In this document: in pieces, positions 7,526 to 17,964 of the stretch
Layout of the letters: every line of letters begins with the position of its first letter
Numbering within the stretch: position 1 is the first letter of the stretch
NCBI RefSeq assembly: GCF_000410875.1
Contig: NZ_AROI01000006.1
Location: forward strand, 186,001 to 250,000
From: Halopseudomonas pelagia CL-AP6
Lineage (GTDB): Bacteria > Pseudomonadota > Gammaproteobacteria > Pseudomonadales > Pseudomonadaceae
Direction of reading: 5' to 3'
Length of the DNA: 64,000 nucleotides
Made by a program: the position numbers and the translations under genes
Notes under the pieces: model-generated
The model's input: only the letters and a program-made list of their open reading frames with translations
Databases searched by the model: none
Told to the model about the DNA's origin: nothing

Positions 7526-10500
7526 TCAGGCCGGGTTGTGGTTGGCCGGCGGCGTTTCACTGGCAGCCGGCGGACTGGCAGCCAGCAGATGCTCGAGCAG
7601 CAAGGGTTTGCCGATATGAAAGCCCTGAGCATAGTCCACGCCAATCTCGGTCAATAGTTCAAGGATTGCTTCGCTGGAGACGTATTCGGCGACGATGTGC
7701 TTGTCGAGAAAGTGCCCCATCTCGGTGATGGAACGGACCAGCGCATAATCGAAATCATCTTCAGTTATTTGGCGAACGAAAGCGCCATCAATCTTGATAA
7801 AGTCCACCGGTAGCTGCTTGAGATACGCATAGGATGACTGCCCTGCGCCGAAATCATCGAGCGAAAATCGGCAACCTATCTCTTTCATTTCGTTAATGAA
7901 ATCGGCAGCGTCAGCGAGGTTGTCGATGGCCGCAGTTTCGGTAATCTCGAAAATGAGTTTGTCCCGGGGTACGTCATAGCGCACCAGCATCTCGAACACA
8001 TAATCGAGGAAGGATTCATCGTTCAAGGAGCAGCCTGACAGGTTGATTGAAAAGCCGCCAAAGCCAGCAAGTTCTTGTGGGTTGGCAACCATCCATTGCA
8101 GGACTGTCTCGATTACCCAGCGGTCGACCGCGCCCATGCGGTTATAGGCTTCGGCGGCCTTGATAAAATCCGTGGGTGCCAGGTGCTCCCCGTTGTCGCC
8201 AATCACCGTCAACAGAATTTCATAATGAGTGTGGGCCGGATCCGTGTCGCCGATGGGCTGGATCTTCTGGCAGCGCACTTTAAGGCGACTTTCATCCAGA
8301 GCCCGGTTGATCCGTGTGACCCAGGAAATCATGTCATCGCGTTCGCGGAAGCGTGTGTCCCCGGGCTTGATGATCTGAATATCCTTGTGTCCGGATTTTT
8401 TGCTCATGTCCGCAGCAGACTCGACCATACGCAACAGCTCCATCGGCTCGGGGCTGTTGTTATCCACGTTGATCAAGGCAACCGCCGAGGAAATGATGAA
8501 GCTGTGTTGGCCGCTCTCAAATCGCTGCGCTTCTATCGCCTCCTTGAGTTGAACCGCCAGTATGAAGCCGTCGTTGTGCGTCACTGCTGGCAACAGGACA
8601 GCGAACTGATCGACCCCAACGCGGCCGGCTATAGCATTCTTGTCCAGCCGGCTGCGTATCTGCTCGGCAATGTTACGTAAGAGCGTATCGCCAACTTCAT
8701 ATCCGCAGGTATTGTTGATCAGCTTGAATTGCAGAATGTCGATAAAGATCAGGACAAAGCGATCGCTGCTGTCTTTTGCGCGGCTGACACTTTGGGTAAG
8801 CCAGCGGAGAAATTCGCGGCGCGCCTTGAGACCGGTTAGCTGGTCTTGCGCGGCGTCCAGAGCCAATTTGTCGTAGACTTTTTGCACCAGTGCATCAAGT
8901 CCTTGTTCCAGCGCTGGCGCTCCGGCGTCGTTGAGCACTGTCAGGTTGCCGTCGCGGAGCAAATGCGCGACTTGCTCCAGTGACATTTCCTCCGCTTTCA
9001 AGCCGCGGTGATTGCTGAATACGTAGCGGCTGAATTCGTCCGCCACCCAGGTAAGGTAGTACAGCTGTGATTCGCTACCCAGCACATGACGCTGCAGCCA
9101 CTGACCTACGTGGAGCGCCTTGGCTCGCTTGATCCAGCGCTGCAGTGTTTGATCGGGTTTTGCCGCTGCGGCTGCCTGGCCGGCATTGAGCTTGGCGGAG
9201 CCCATCTGGCTGACGTACTGAACGCTGGCGAAGTCAGTGCTGTGCGGGTGATCCAAGAGCTTTTCCAAATTCTGCAGTACATTTTTGTGGCTGGCGTTGG
9301 AATCAGGGATTTTCGATAGGCCCTTGCGAATCAGGGTTAGCAGCTTGTGACTGCTGAAGCGCAGCCGCGACTCGTCCCAGGCACCGGGTACCGTGCGTAT
9401 GATGAGTTGTTCCAGCACCACCAGGGTCATTTCCCAAGCCAGACTTGAGGTACCCTCGCGGAAATAGCTCAGGCGCATAAGCTCTTTCCAGCCATGGTTG
9501 ACCAGATCCAGGATCGGATTGGCTACCGGCTGCGGCGCCAGCCGCCGCTCAAGCTCCCATTCAATCAACAGGTTGGCCTGGGTAATGCGCTGCTGGCCCT
9601 CGCAGGCTTCGGTGACGCGGGTAAGGTTGCGTTCGAAATAATGTTTCTCGCGGCCGACCAGTTCATCCAGCCCGCCAAGAACCTGTTTGAAACCTTCGTT
9701 GTTCTCGCCTTCATTTTCCAGAATGGTGCCGATGGCATTGACAATGACAGGACGGTTTTCAGTGATATTGACGCTGCGGCGGTCGGATAGCAGAGCCAGA
9801 TAATTGACCGCCTGACGGGCCGGGTGATACTCGGCCGAGAACAGCTCTGGGTCGCGGAGCATGACCTTGAGGATAGGTACTTCCAGTTTGCGCAGCTCGG
9901 CACGCAGGTCTGCCAGTACCTGCTCGTTATGCACGATATTGTCAAACAGACTCTCAACCATATCGGCCGAGTCCTGCTCATAATCGCTGATGCTTCCCGC
10001 AGCCTGACCACTTTGCATCAGATACTGTTTCAGTGCCCCAGGGGTGCCTAACTGAGCCTCGCCGCGCAACAGTTTGTGCTGAAGTTGGCGCAGCGCATCT
10101 TGCGTATCCAACGCGGTAATCTGAGCAGGCAACAGGCTGTCGGCTTGGCGTAGGCTTTCGGGGTGCTCACTGTGCAACTGACGCTGCACGCTCCACAGGC
10201 GTGAGACAGTGCTGAAGGCTGCTTTTAGACGCTGGATGCCGCTTCTGCCTTTGCTGCCGGCATCGCCGTTTGCCTGGCTCTGATCCTGGCCCTGCTCCGA
10301 TTTGTTCTGCGCCGGATCCGGCGTGGCTGAGGTGCTTGCTTTGACCTTCGGCTCGGCCTTGACAGCGGCAGTCTGATCACGCACGAGCCGCTGATTGGCC
10401 AGGTAACGAGTAACGTCTATATCGGGAAGAATGCCGGTTTCGATAAACAGCTTGTTGAGTGACACGTAGGCGCTATCGAGATGGTCTAGTACCCCGTCGT

Positions 10501-11440
10501 GAAAGGTCTTGAAGATGACCCGCAGCAGGTCATTGCTCAGTTGCAGAGGGCGCAATGCAGTCGCCCAACTGGTCGCCAACGCCGCGGGGGAGTAGGGGTT
10601 ATAGACTGCAGATGCGTCTTCGGTGAGCAAGGCGGCATCCAAGCGTAGCTGCAATTCCAGCAACAGTTCGCGTAGCTGTACTTCGGCCTTGGAAATAGAC
10701 ACCCTGACGACCAGCCAGTCTTCAAACTCATCCTTTTCGACCAGTGCGAGTGGGCTGGCCGATGCACTATCGCCGCTGTCAGACTGCGCATCAGCCAGCG
10801 GCTCCGGCCCTTTACCCCCAGCCACGGCGTCGGCATTGGCGGTTATGGTACTAATACACTGGCGAGTCAATTTGGTTTTCTGGGCGCGAATCAGGGTCAT
10901 GGCGTCCAGAAAGGACTGCTGAATAGCATGGGTTTTCTTGTGGTCTGCCTCCTGTAACAGCACCTGTTCCAGCTGCTTGAAAAAGGTCTCGAACTGGCTT
11001 TCCAGGTAGCGCCGAATAATGTTGTTGGCCGAATTGATCAGACTGACTTTCTGCCTGGCGTTCAATGGAGCCTGATCTTTAGCGGGGTGCCAGGATAATC
11101 GGGATTGCTGCGCGCTGGCCTGCTGGGCGGCTTGTTGCAACATGGCTAGGTCGGCTGGGCGGTGCTCGCGCATGCGCAGGCCAATACCATGTTCGGAGAC
11201 ATGGGCGACCAGCACGTTAACCCTGACCTGGCGGTTGTGCAGCAGGAAACTTACGCTGGCAGGAACGCCTTTGCGTGTCGGCAACGAGAGAAGCGGATCT
11301 GCCTGGGCGGGCAGATCGAGGGTAATAAGCATGCCACCCTGACTGAAGTCACGGATGCGGCAGCTGCGATCAGTTCCATCGCCGAAGTGACACTGCGCAT
11401 CGATCGAGACATTCTGACGGGCGAATTGGCGCTTATCCAC
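7526..11440 (-). CDS. PilZ-DUF1631-GGDEF-EAL cyclic-di-GMP protein, copy 1
   Basis: A 1,304-residue soluble protein starting with GTG at 11440. An N-terminal PilZ domain has both c-di-GMP-binding motifs, RQFAR (RxxxR, about residues 4-8) and DFSQGG (DxSxxG). A long helical DUF1631 region follows, with the landmark LRDPELFSAEYHPARQAVNY around residue 530. A GGDEF domain follows (about 850-1010); its signature is degenerate (GVDQF), so cyclase activity is unlikely. The C-terminal EAL domain keeps E (YEILL), N (INLSG), E (EITE), DD (DDFGAG), K (FIKID), E (VAEYV) and Q (YAQGF). It lacks the arginine of EALLR. Phosphodiesterase or receptor function is inferred. A close paralogue lies at 19910-23794. 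Confidence 0.9.
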   Translation of the reverse strand: MDKRQFARQNVSIDAQCHFGDGTDRSCRIRDFSQGGMLITLDLPAQADPLLSLPTRKGVPASVSFLLHNRQVRVNVLVAHVSEHGIGLRMREHRPADLAMLQQAAQQASAQQSRLSWHPAKDQAPLNARQKVSLINSANNIIRRYLESQFETFFKQLEQVLLQEADHKKTHAIQQSFLDAMTLIRAQKTKLTRQCISTITANADAVAGGKGPEPLADAQSDSGDSASASPLALVEKDEFEDWLVVRVSISKAEVQLRELLLELQLRLDAALLTEDASAVYNPYSPAALATSWATALRPLQLSNDLLRVIFKTFHDGVLDHLDSAYVSLNKLFIETGILPDIDVTRYLANQRLVRDQTAAVKAEPKVKASTSATPDPAQNKSEQGQDQSQANGDAGSKGRSGIQRLKAAFSTVSRLWSVQRQLHSEHPESLRQADSLLPAQITALDTQDALRQLQHKLLRGEAQLGTPGALKQYLMQSGQAAGSISDYEQDSADMVESLFDNIVHNEQVLADLRAELRKLEVPILKVMLRDPELFSAEYHPARQAVNYLALLSDRRSVNITENRPVIVNAIGTILENEGENNEGFKQVLGGLDELVGREKHYFERNLTRVTEACEGQQRITQANLLIEWELERRLAPQPVANPILDLVNHGWKELMRLSYFREGTSSLAWEMTLVVLEQLIIRTVPGAWDESRLRFSSHKLLTLIRKGLSKIPDSNASHKNVLQNLEKLLDHPHSTDFASVQYVSQMGSAKLNAGQAAAAAKPDQTLQRWIKRAKALHVGQWLQRHVLGSESQLYYLTWVADEFSRYVFSNHRGLKAEEMSLEQVAHLLRDGNLTVLNDAGAPALEQGLDALVQKVYDKLALDAAQDQLTGLKARREFLRWLTQSVSRAKDSSDRFVLIFIDILQFKLINNTCGYEVGDTLLRNIAEQIRSRLDKNAIAGRVGVDQFAVLLPAVTHNDGFILAVQLKEAIEAQRFESGQHSFIISSAVALINVDNNSPEPMELLRMVESAADMSKKSGHKDIQIIKPGDTRFRERDDMISWVTRINRALDESRLKVRCQKIQPIGDTDPAHTHYEILLTVIGDNGEHLAPTDFIKAAEAYNRMGAVDRWVIETVLQWMVANPQELAGFGGFSINLSGCSLNDESFLDYVFEMLVRYDVPRDKLIFEITETAAIDNLADAADFINEMKEIGCRFSLDDFGAGQSSYAYLKQLPVDFIKIDGAFVRQITEDDFDYALVRSITEMGHFLDKHIVAEYVSSEAILELLTEIGVDYAQGFHIGKPLLLEHLLAASPPAASETPPANHNPA

Positions 11441-11576
11441 AGCTCCACACCTTGACCTTGGCTAATTTTGCCGCGATGACTTGATTGCAGAAGTCTAGAC
11501 GCATTGGCCCAAAAAAGCAGGGAATTCGCGTCTATAACTGACAAAACCCGGCCACATGGGTGGAGCAAAGGTTGCC

Positions 11577-13160
11577 TTAGTGATGCTCCCTGGTGGACAG
11601 AAAACGAATGTCCGGCCAACGCTCTTCGGTAACGCTCAAGTTGACCCGCGTCGGTGCCAGGTAAGTCAGATGGCCGCCCCCGTCTATGGCGAGGTTTTCC
11701 ATCGCCTTGTTGGTAAACTCTTCAAGTTTCTTTTTGTTGCTGGAGTCGACCCAGCGTGCGGACCATACGGTCACGGGCTCGTACAGACACTCTACCTTGT
11801 ATTCTTCTTTCAATCGGCTGGCGACCACATCGAACTGCAGCACACCGACCGCGCCGAGGATGATTTCGTTGCTGCGCTCGGGAAAGAACACCTGAGTGGC
11901 GCCTTCTTCAGCCAGCTCCTGCAAGCCTTGACGTAGCTGTTTGGATTTCAGCGGATCTCTCAGGCGAACCCGGCGGAACAGCTCTGGAGCGAAATGCGGA
12001 ATGCCGGTAAAGCTGATGCTTTCGCCTTGGGTAAAGGTGTCACCAATCTGGATGGTGCCGTGGTTGTGCAAGCCGATGATATCGCCGGCCCAGGCCTCTT
12101 CGAGGTGTTCGCGCTCTGCAGCGAAGAAAGTCAGGGCTTCCGCTATACGCAGTTCTTTGCCGGTGCGCACGTGGTGCAGCTTCATGCCCCTTTCGTACTG
12201 GCCTGAACAGATACGCATAAAAGCGATGCGGTCGCGGTGTTTGGGATCCATATTTGCCTGAATCTTGAACACGAATCCGGTGAAGGGGTCTTCGGTGGGC
12301 TGCACGACTCGTTCATTGGCGGGGCGCGGCAATGGGGCGGGCGCCCAGTCGACGATCGCATCCAGCACCTGATCGACACCGAAGTTGCCCAGCGCGGTAC
12401 CGAAAAATACCGGGGTCATTTCGCCCCGGAGAAAAGCCTCCTGGTCAAAGGTATGGCAGGCGCCCTGTACCAACTCCAACTGATCGACAAAGTCATCATA
12501 GAGGTCGTCAAGATGCGCGCGGGCTTCGTCGGAATCGAGATGGCGGATGATCCGGGCTTCGGTACGCTCGTGCCCATGCCCACTGGCGTAGACAATGATC
12601 ACATCCTGTTCCAGGTGGTACACACCCTTGAAATCGCGATAGCAGCCAATCGGCCAGGTGATAGGGGCGGCCTTGATATTCAGTACCGCTTCAATTTCGT
12701 CGAGCAGCTCGATCGGGTCGCGGATATCGCGATCCAGCTTGTTCACAAAGCTGACGATCGGTGTGTCGCGTAGCCGGCAGACTTCCATTAGTGCAATAGT
12801 GCGGGGCTCTACCCCTTTACCGCCGTCCAGTACCATCAGCGCCGAATCCACTGCGGTCAAGGTGCGGTAGGTATCCTCGGAGAAATCCTCGTGGCCGGGG
12901 GTGTCGAGCAGATTGATCATGCAGTCCCGATAGGGGAATTGCATGACCGAGGTGCTGACCGAAATCCCACGCTGCTTTTCCATGGCCATAAAGTCGGAGG
13001 TGGCATGGCGATCGGATTTGCGCGCCTTTACCGTGCCTGCCACGTTGATCGCCTGACCCATCAACAGCAGGCGTTCGGTAATGGTGGTCTTGCCTGCATC
13101 CGGGTGGGAGATGATGGCGAAGGTACGACGTTTGGCGACTTCAGCAGCGTTGTTACTCAT
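11577..13160 (-). CDS. prfC: Peptide chain release factor 3
   Basis: A 527-residue translational GTPase that recycles RF1 and RF2 from the ribosome after termination. I place the start at [16 protein letters not shown] (13160), which gives the family's standard length; an in-frame opening 26 codons further upstream lacks family similarity. G1 is [10 protein letters not shown]3 is DTPGHEDF and G4 is NKLDR. The RF3-specific [11 protein letters not shown] switch-1 region and the C-terminal domain are intact. It is a stand-alone housekeeping gene here. Confidence 0.96.
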   Translation of the reverse strand: MSNNAAEVAKRRTFAIISHPDAGKTTITERLLLMGQAINVAGTVKARKSDRHATSDFMAMEKQRGISVSTSVMQFPYRDCMINLLDTPGHEDFSEDTYRTLTAVDSALMVLDGGKGVEPRTIALMEVCRLRDTPIVSFVNKLDRDIRDPIELLDEIEAVLNIKAAPITWPIGCYRDFKGVYHLEQDVIIVYASGHGHERTEARIIRHLDSDEARAHLDDLYDDFVDQLELVQGACHTFDQEAFLRGEMTPVFFGTALGNFGVDQVLDAIVDWAPAPLPRPANERVVQPTEDPFTGFVFKIQANMDPKHRDRIAFMRICSGQYERGMKLHHVRTGKELRIAEALTFFAAEREHLEEAWAGDIIGLHNHGTIQIGDTFTQGESISFTGIPHFAPELFRRVRLRDPLKSKQLRQGLQELAEEGATQVFFPERSNEIILGAVGVLQFDVVASRLKEEYKVECLYEPVTVWSARWVDSSNKKKLEEFTNKAMENLAIDGGGHLTYLAPTRVNLSVTEERWPDIRFLSTREHH

Positions 13161-13242
13161 TGAAAACCTTGCGGATTGAAGAACAGGTGGGTTTCGGCCA
13201 GCGATTATAACCCATTGGCGCAGATCATTCGTCGGCAAAGCG

Positions 13243-14781
13243 CTATGGATTAGCGGGCTCTGCAGGCGTGGTCAGGCGGCTACCCAGCAGTTGTGCAAGC
13301 TTGTGTTCCAGCGCCGTCGTCGAGGCATATTGCAAACGCAGGCCGAGCTTGGTGCGGCGCCACAGAATGTCTTCAACGGTGAGAGCCCATTCCTCGCGGA
13401 CCAGATAGCGCACCTCCTGCTCATACAAGCCTGCGCCATAGTGATCTCCCAAGCTTTCCAGGCTCTCGCAGCCGGTCAGAAAATGCCGGCACAAAGTGCC
13501 ATAAGTGCGTACCCAGCGCTGCAACAGATCAGCGGGCAGCCAGGGATATTGCCCAGCGAGCTGGCGTTGCAGGCTTGGCTGATCTAGAAAATCACCCCCC
13601 GGCAGCACTGCCGTTTTGGTCCAGGCGGGTTTGGCATCCGGAAAGTAGCGGCATAGGCTATCAGTCGCCGCTTCTGCCAGTTTGCGGTAGGTAGTGATCT
13701 TGCCGCCAAACACGGATAGCAGGGGTGCCGCGCCCGGCGGCGTGTCCAGTTCAAAGCTGTAGTCGCGCGAGGCTTTCTGCGCGGAGGCCGACTCGTCATC
13801 CATTAACGGCCTGACGCCAGAGAAGCTCCAGACGATGTCACTGACGCTGATGTGTTGGCGAAAATGGCTGTTGACCACCGCCAGCAGGTACTCGGTTTCC
13901 TGCTCGGAAATAGTCACCTGTGAAGGGTCGCCGCAGTAATCGACATCCGTGGTGCCGATCAGCGAGAAGGCATCCTCATAGGGAATGACGAAGACGATCC
14001 GCCCATCGCTGTTCTGCAGAATATAGGCGTGCTCGCCGATGTTCATGCGCGGCACCACAATATGGCTGCCCTGGACCATGCGTATCTGTTTGGCCACTGT
14101 TTGACCCACGGCCTGGGTTAGTACCTTGCTGACCCAGGGGCCGGCGGCATTGACCAGGGCGCGGCAGCGATACTCGGACTGTTCACCGCTGTGCTGGTCT
14201 TCCAGACACACCCGCCATAGCGGGCCTTCGCGTACTGCGCTCACGCAACGCGAGCGGGTGCGGATCTGCGCACCCTTCGCGGCCGCTGCCTTGGCACAGA
14301 GCACCACCAGTCGAGCGTCATCCACCCAACCGTCGGAATACAGGAATCCACGTTTAATGCCCTTGACCAGAGGGCTGTCTGTGTCGAAGCGGATGCCTTT
14401 AGAGGCGCCGAGCAATTCGCGGCGGGCCAGGTGGTCATACAGGAACAGGCCGATGCGGATCATCCAGGCTGGGCGCAAGTGCGGCTGGTGGGGTAGGCAG
14501 AAACGCATCGGCCACATGATGTGCGGTGCATTGCGTAACAGCGATTCGCGCTCGGCAAGCGCTTCGCGAACCAGGCGGAACTCGTAGAACTCCAGATAGC
14601 GCAGGCCGCCATGAATCAGCTTGCTGCTGCTGGACGAGGTAGCCGAAGCCAGATCATTCATCTCGCAGAGTAGCACTTTGAGACCGCGCCCGGCGGCATC
14701 CATCGCGATGCCGCTGCCGTTCACCCCGCCGCCGATCACCAGCACGTCTAGGACGGGGTATTGCTCTGTAATCTTGGTCAT
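13243..14781 (-). CDS. glpD: Aerobic glycerol-3-phosphate dehydrogenase
   Basis: A 512-residue FAD enzyme of the inner membrane that oxidises sn-glycerol 3-phosphate to dihydroxyacetone phosphate and feeds electrons to ubiquinone. The FAD motif is [17 protein letters not shown] (about 17-33). It is followed by the family signature [16 protein letters not shown] and later by [12 protein letters not shown] and [13 protein letters not shown]. Length and domain order are those of E. coli GlpD. No glpR, glpF or glpK is adjacent, so it stands apart from a glycerol operon. Confidence 0.95.
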   Translation of the reverse strand: MTKITEQYPVLDVLVIGGGVNGSGIAMDAAGRGLKVLLCEMNDLASATSSSSSKLIHGGLRYLEFYEFRLVREALAERESLLRNAPHIMWPMRFCLPHQPHLRPAWMIRIGLFLYDHLARRELLGASKGIRFDTDSPLVKGIKRGFLYSDGWVDDARLVVLCAKAAAAKGAQIRTRSRCVSAVREGPLWRVCLEDQHSGEQSEYRCRALVNAAGPWVSKVLTQAVGQTVAKQIRMVQGSHIVVPRMNIGEHAYILQNSDGRIVFVIPYEDAFSLIGTTDVDYCGDPSQVTISEQETEYLLAVVNSHFRQHISVSDIVWSFSGVRPLMDDESASAQKASRDYSFELDTPPGAAPLLSVFGGKITTYRKLAEAATDSLCRYFPDAKPAWTKTAVLPGGDFLDQPSLQRQLAGQYPWLPADLLQRWVRTYGTLCRHFLTGCESLESLGDHYGAGLYEQEVRYLVREEWALTVEDILWRRTKLGLRLQYASTTALEHKLAQLLGSRLTTPAEPANP

Positions 14782-15002
14782 GGCACAGGCTCTGGGAGGG
14801 TAATAACTGCCTCAATAGTACACAGCAAGAGAGGGCTGGTCATGCGGACAGAACAGCCGGCTGGCCAGGTCATATGATGCGACCAATCAGTGCAGGGTGC
14901 CGCCGCATCGAGCTGCAATGCGACCTGATAGCGCATGCGCGGGGCGGGTATAGCCTTAGTGCATGGGCAATTTTGCTTATTAATCATGGGTGATCGGTAA
15001 TC

Positions 15003-15018
15003 TGGCACAGACCTTGCT
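15003..15018 (+). promoter_or_regulatory. Sigma-54 promoter of the porin-nitrate ABC operon
   Basis: TGGCACA-GACC-TTGCT matches the -24/-12 consensus (TGGCACG N4 TTGCW) at all key bases, with GG at 15004-15005 and GC at 15016-15017. Transcription should begin near 15029, leaving a leader of about 160 bases. A TAGTGCA half-site resembling an NtrC box lies at 14957-14963. The partner half is not evident. Confidence 0.8.
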
Positions 15019-15106
15019 TTTTCCACTTGCGGATGCGTCCGCCATGGGTAGTCAATCTACGTGAAAGCGCAGATCTAGCCAGTTGCTGCATCCTCAGATT
15101 ATTTTC

Positions 15107-15175
15107 GGGCAAAGGCGTCCACCGGTTCAACCAAGTCTTGGTTGCACCTGTGGACGTTTTTTTTTGCTTTTTTTT
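15107..15175 (+). promoter_or_regulatory. Attenuator-like leader hairpins of the nitrate operon
   Basis: Between the sigma-54 start site and the porin's ribosome-binding site, CGTCCAC (15116-15122) pairs with GTGGACG (15150-15156). An inner stem CAACCA/TGGTTG (15128-15133/15139-15144) lies within it. Nine T's (15157-15165) follow, then GC and eight more T's. That is an intrinsic terminator placed before the first gene. A competing stem, GGGC (15107-15110) with GTCC (15117-15120), closes a six-base loop AAAGGC (A at 1, G at 4). It shares bases with the terminator's left arm. This is the layout of ANTAR (NasR/NasT) antitermination leaders; a second upstream hexaloop is not obvious. Confidence 0.6.
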
Positions 15176-15191
15176 CTTGGGGAGGAATGAA

Positions 15192-16427
15192 ATGCGCAAC
15201 AAGAACTCTGCAATGTCGGCTTTACAGGCTGTTCGCTTACCGGTTGCGGCCGCTGCTTTGATGCTGTCCGCTAGCGTTGCGCAAGCGCAAAGTGCTTCGC
15301 TGAGCGAGGCGCTCACCGGCGGCAAGGTAGGGCTGGATTTGCGCTATCGCTATGAGCATGTGGATCAGGACAATCAGCAGCGCAACGCCAATGCGTCGAC
15401 TTTACGTACTCGTTTGAACTATGCCACCGGAGCCTTCGCAGGGGTTTCGGCTTTTCTGGAATTTGATGACGTGACGGTGATCGGGTCCGAGCGTTATAAC
15501 AACGCGACCGGGTTACCCAGCGCGAAAACGCAATACTCCGTGGTCGCCGATCCTGACGGCACCGAAGTCAATCAGGCCTTTCTGAGTTATACCGGAGTAC
15601 CCGGTAGCCTGCTCAAGTTGGGGCGTCAGCGGATCATTTATGACAACGCACGCTTTATCGGTAACGTTGGCTGGCGCCAGAACGAGCAAACCTATGATGC
15701 TTTCAGCCTGGTTAACAGTTCACTAGCAGATACCCAGCTCAGCTACGCCTATATCGATAAGGTCAATCGCATCTTTGGTGAAGATTCGCCGAATGGCGAG
15801 ACCGAGATGCAGTCGCATTTGCTCAACCTGGGCTACAGCGGCTTCGATGCCGGCAAGCTGAGCTTGTACGGCTACTTTCTGGAGTATGTCGATGCGCCTG
15901 CGGCCTCCAACCGGACACTCGGCGCCCGCTTCGCCGGTGGCTATCCGCTGGGCAGCGACAACCGCCTGCTCTACACCCTTGAATACGCCAAGCAGGACGA
16001 CTACCAGGACGGCGCCTCGAGTATTGATGCCGATTACTACCTGCTTGAGCTCGGTGCGCGGGTCAGCGGCGTCACTGCCCTGGTTGGTCACGAGGTTCTA
16101 GGTGTGGATGGCAGTGCCTTCAGTACGCCGCTGGCGACTGCGCATGCCTTCAACGGTTGGGCAGATGTGTTTCTGGCTACCCCGGCAGATGGCTTGCGCG
16201 ATACCTATCTGAAGCTTTCTGGAACCCTGGCTGGGACCGGTCTGGCAGCGGCCTACCATGACTTTTCCGCCGACCGCGGCGGTGACGATTACGGCACGGA
16301 AATCAACTTGCAGGCTACCCGCAGTTTTGGCCGCGTCAATCTGCTGGCCAAATATGCGCGCTATTCCGCAGATGATTTTGCTACCGATACCAGCAAGCTC
16401 TGGCTCATGGCGCAGGTGGCCTTTTGA
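15192..16427 (+). CDS. Outer-membrane porin linked to nitrate-type ABC transporter
   Basis: A 411-residue exported beta-barrel protein. The start at 15192 follows a GGAGGAA, and residues 1-32 form a signal peptide ending SVAQAQ. The mature chain alternates in the beta-barrel manner (DLRYRYEHVDQDN, LRTRLNYATGAFAG) and ends in a terminal aromatic strand, WLMAQVAF, as expected for BAM substrates. It resembles the porins annotated as alginate-export-like, but nothing indicates alginate. It is the first gene of the operon with the binding protein, permease and ATPase, which suggests that it admits the same anion. Confidence 0.8.
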   Translation: MRNKNSAMSALQAVRLPVAAAALMLSASVAQAQSASLSEALTGGKVGLDLRYRYEHVDQDNQQRNANASTLRTRLNYATGAFAGVSAFLEFDDVTVIGSERYNNATGLPSAKTQYSVVADPDGTEVNQAFLSYTGVPGSLLKLGRQRIIYDNARFIGNVGWRQNEQTYDAFSLVNSSLADTQLSYAYIDKVNRIFGEDSPNGETEMQSHLLNLGYSGFDAGKLSLYGYFLEYVDAPAASNRTLGARFAGGYPLGSDNRLLYTLEYAKQDDYQDGASSIDADYYLLELGARVSGVTALVGHEVLGVDGSAFSTPLATAHAFNGWADVFLATPADGLRDTYLKLSGTLAGTGLAAAYHDFSADRGGDDYGTEINLQATRSFGRVNLLAKYARYSADDFATDTSKLWLMAQVAF

Positions 16428-16478
16428 GGCGCCAATCGGCGCCCTTCCCCTACGCCCTTGCTCTACAGGAGAGGACCT

Positions 16479-17897
16479 ATGAAACGATTGAATCTTGATT
16501 CTTGTGCACGTATTGGCGCTACGCTGCCCCGGCAGGGCTGGCGCAGCCTGGGTGCTGGCGCACTGCTGAGTCTGGGGCTGACCTTTGCCGCAGTGGCGCA
16601 GGTGCAGGCCCAGGGTAAACTCGAGAAGGAAGACCTGAACTTAGGCTTTATCAAACTCACGGATATGGCACCGCTGGCAATTGCCTATGAGAAGGGTTAC
16701 TTCGAAGACGAGGGCCTGTTTGTCACGCTTGAGGCACAAGCCAACTGGAAGGTGTTGCTTGATCGGGTGATTGACGGCGAACTCGACGGTGCGCATATGC
16801 TGGCTGGGCAGCCGATTGGCGCGACCATCGGTTTTGGTACCGAAGCGCACATCATTACCGCCTTCTCTATGGACCTGAACGGTAACGCCATCACTGTTTC
16901 CAATGATGTCTGGTCGAAAATGAAGCCGCACGTAGCTCATGCCGACGGCAAACCGGTCCACCCGATCAGCGCCACGTCGCTCAAGCCGGTGGTCGAGGAA
17001 TACCGCAATCAGGGATCACCGTTCCGCATGGGCATGGTCTTCCCAGTGTCCACCCACAACTACGAGTTGCGCTATTGGCTAGCGGCGGGTGGCTTGCATC
17101 CGGGCTTCTACGCACCGCATCGGGGGGATACCTCGGGGCAGCTGGATGCCGAGGTGCTGCTCTCGGTAACGCCGCCACCGCAGATGCCCTCGACCATGGA
17201 AGCCGGCACCATCCACGGCTACTGCGTAGGCGAGCCCTGGAATCAGCAAGCCGTCTTTATGGGCATTGGTGTGCCGGTGGTGACCAATGAGCAGATCTGG
17301 AAGAACAACCCCGAAAAGGTCTTCGGGGTCAGCAACGAGTGGGCCGAGAAGCATCCCAATACGCACAAGGCGGTGGTCAAGGCGCTGATCCGTGCAGCAC
17401 ACTGGCTGGACGCTGACGATAACGCCAACCGCATGGAGGCGGCGAAGATCCTGTCCCTGCCGCACTACGTCGGGGCAGATGTAGAGGTGATTGCCAACTC
17501 GATGACCGGTACCTTCGAATACGAGAAGGGCGACCGCCGCAGCGAGCCTGACTTCAATGTGTTCTTCCGCCACCATGCGACCTATCCCTTCTACTCCGAC
17601 GCCATCTGGTTTCTGACCCAGATGCGCCGCTGGGGCCAGATTCCCGAGGCTAAGCCGGATAGCTGGTACCTGGATACGGCGAAGAAGATCTACCGCCCTG
17701 ACGTCTATGCCGAAGCAGCCAAGGCGCTGATTGCCGAGGGCAAGATGGCCGCGGACGATTTTCCGGATTTTGCCACGGAAGACGGCATGCGTAGCACGCC
17801 CAGCGAGTTCATCGATGGCGTGCCTTACGATGCCACGCGTCCCAACGCCTATCTGGAAAGCTTCGAGATCGGCCTCAAGGGCGATGAATCAATTTGA
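16479..17897 (+). CDS. NrtA/CmpA-family periplasmic anion-binding protein
   Basis: A 472-residue binding protein starting behind AGGAG, with a Sec signal peptide ending near QVQAQG (about 46). The mature protein starts with the NrtA/CmpA-like [20 protein letters not shown]. Landmarks are [15 protein letters not shown], the VGEPWNQQA ligand-pocket segment, and a C-terminal third with PDSWY and [12 protein letters not shown]. The family binds nitrate/nitrite or bicarbonate. Nitrate is favoured because the operon has a sigma-54 promoter and no carbon-concentration genes. No reductase gene is present in the window. Confidence 0.88.
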   Translation: MKRLNLDSCARIGATLPRQGWRSLGAGALLSLGLTFAAVAQVQAQGKLEKEDLNLGFIKLTDMAPLAIAYEKGYFEDEGLFVTLEAQANWKVLLDRVIDGELDGAHMLAGQPIGATIGFGTEAHIITAFSMDLNGNAITVSNDVWSKMKPHVAHADGKPVHPISATSLKPVVEEYRNQGSPFRMGMVFPVSTHNYELRYWLAAGGLHPGFYAPHRGDTSGQLDAEVLLSVTPPPQMPSTMEAGTIHGYCVGEPWNQQAVFMGIGVPVVTNEQIWKNNPEKVFGVSNEWAEKHPNTHKAVVKALIRAAHWLDADDNANRMEAAKILSLPHYVGADVEVIANSMTGTFEYEKGDRRSEPDFNVFFRHHATYPFYSDAIWFLTQMRRWGQIPEAKPDSWYLDTAKKIYRPDVYAEAAKALIAEGKMAADDFPDFATEDGMRSTPSEFIDGVPYDATRPNAYLESFEIGLKGDESI

Positions 17898-17964
17898 TCT
17901 GTAGCCGTCGTTCCGGGTGCTGGCCCGGGACGATTCGCGGTGCAGCACGTAAGCAGGTGATGCC

